A stretch of 64,000 nt of DNA from an uncultured Kordiimonas sp. (GTDB lineage: Bacteria; Pseudomonadota; Alphaproteobacteria; Sphingomonadales; Kordiimonadaceae), in assembly GCA_947503625.1 (NCBI GenBank), contig CANNEK010000004.1:186001-250000 (forward strand). Reading direction: 5' to 3'. The notes under the pieces are model-generated. The model was not told where the DNA came from, did no database searches, and saw nothing but the letters and a program-made list of their open reading frames with translations. Below are positions 63,747 through 64,000 of this stretch, in pieces (positions within the stretch are counted from its first letter, which is position 1; each line of letters begins with the position of its first letter). Position numbers and translations under genes: made by a program.

Positions 63747-64000
63747 AAAACTCGCTACCGGAGCCGGGCTCCTGACGGTACTGGTGGGCGTACTGTCACT
63801 GCCGGCAATTGCAAACGATGTCGACGCCAGTTTTGGTGGCCGGCCGATTTATATTGAAGCCGACGAGTTCGACGATGAACGGAAAGCCGATAGCTGGGCC
63901 GGGCAAATCGGTTTTGGTCTCTCAATGGCTCCTCGATTTGTTGGCGCTGACGAGCATGTTGCGAGTTTGGGTTTTGATCTCAAGGTTAGCTACAAAGACA
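63739..64000 (+). CDS. MipA/OmpV-like outer-membrane protein, N-terminal fragment
   Basis: A GTG at 63739 overlaps the phosphatase stop by eight bases and opens a frame running off the window (87 residues seen). A signal peptide ends near AIANDV. The mature start contains GQIGFGLSMAPRFVGADEH and FDLKVSYKD, matching the first strands of MipA/OmpV barrels. It is probably co-transcribed with the phosphatase. Confidence 0.65.
   Translation, partial: MTRKLATGAGLLTVLVGVLSLPAIANDVDASFGGRPIYIEADEFDDERKADSWAGQIGFGLSMAPRFVGADEHVASLGFDLKVSYKD

Noticed and set aside
1-64000. CRISPR arrays, insertion sequences, rRNA operons
   Set aside because: No regularly spaced palindromic repeats, transposase genes or rRNA sequence was seen on either strand.

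Overview
The window looks like a chromosomal segment of an alphaproteobacterium with a moderately high GC content, plausibly near Kordiimonadales or Caulobacter-like marine groups. The taxon is my inference. The support is gene order: erpA / dgt-argS-SPOR-nagZ-M50-scpA-scpB-tatABC-serS-surE-LysM/M23 lipoprotein, then yajC-secD-secF-Mth938, and pcm-tolC-popZ-valS. popZ is itself an alphaproteobacterial gene, and an exact TTAA-N7-TTAA (CtrA-type) site lies upstream of it.

Layout. 1-6.7 kb: the 3' end of an EAL phosphodiesterase, an outer-membrane beta-barrel protein, a metC-modB-modC run without modA, a repeat protein that looks type-I secreted, sseA and hspQ. 6.9-8.8 kb: a queuosine block (queF, queE, queC). 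8.9-18.7 kb: a dicarboxylate/glutamate symporter, a small secreted protein, an OmpA protein, an S9 peptidase, tRNA-Asn, an alpha/beta hydrolase, an indoleamine 2,3-dioxygenase divergent from an Lrp/AsnC regulator, tRNA-Cys and a SixA-like phosphatase. 18.9-27.8 kb: pcm, tolC, a tiny RTX protein, popZ, two tandem two-motif aspartic-protease-like genes and valS. 27.8-34.8 kb: a PAS protein, an MBL-fold protein, ilvD, GNAT, a membrane protein, panD and xthA. 34.9-47.7 kb: the conserved housekeeping run through Tat, serS and surE. 47.8-48.5 kb: a lower-GC two-gene insertion. 48.5-54.9 kb: a DUF815 ATPase, yajC-secDF and two secreted coiled-coil proteins. 55.1-60.5 kb: aminotransferase-hom-glpX-recJ. 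60.5-64 kb: two identical tRNA-Glu genes followed by an accessory stretch holding a VOC protein, a phage-type DUF550 nucleotide hydrolase, two 30-residue paralogous membrane microproteins, a secreted sphingomyelinase-like phosphatase and a truncated MipA-like protein.

Functional links. Export is a theme: Tat (tatABC), Sec (yajC-secDF), a TolC outer-membrane channel with a nearby RTX substrate, and a second probable type-I substrate at 4.5 kb. Envelope growth and division factors cluster too (SPOR protein, NagZ, NlpD-like M23 factor, ScpAB, PopZ).

The most interesting unexplained item is the pair of 30-residue membrane proteins at 62063-62155 and 62325-62417 (minus strand). They share 21 of 30 residues while 12 of those 21 codons differ synonymously, a signature of selection on the peptide. 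Next come the two-lobed retropepsin-like pair, the 12-bp repeats at the queF ribosome-binding site, and the palindrome between the dioxygenase and its presumed Lrp-type regulator.
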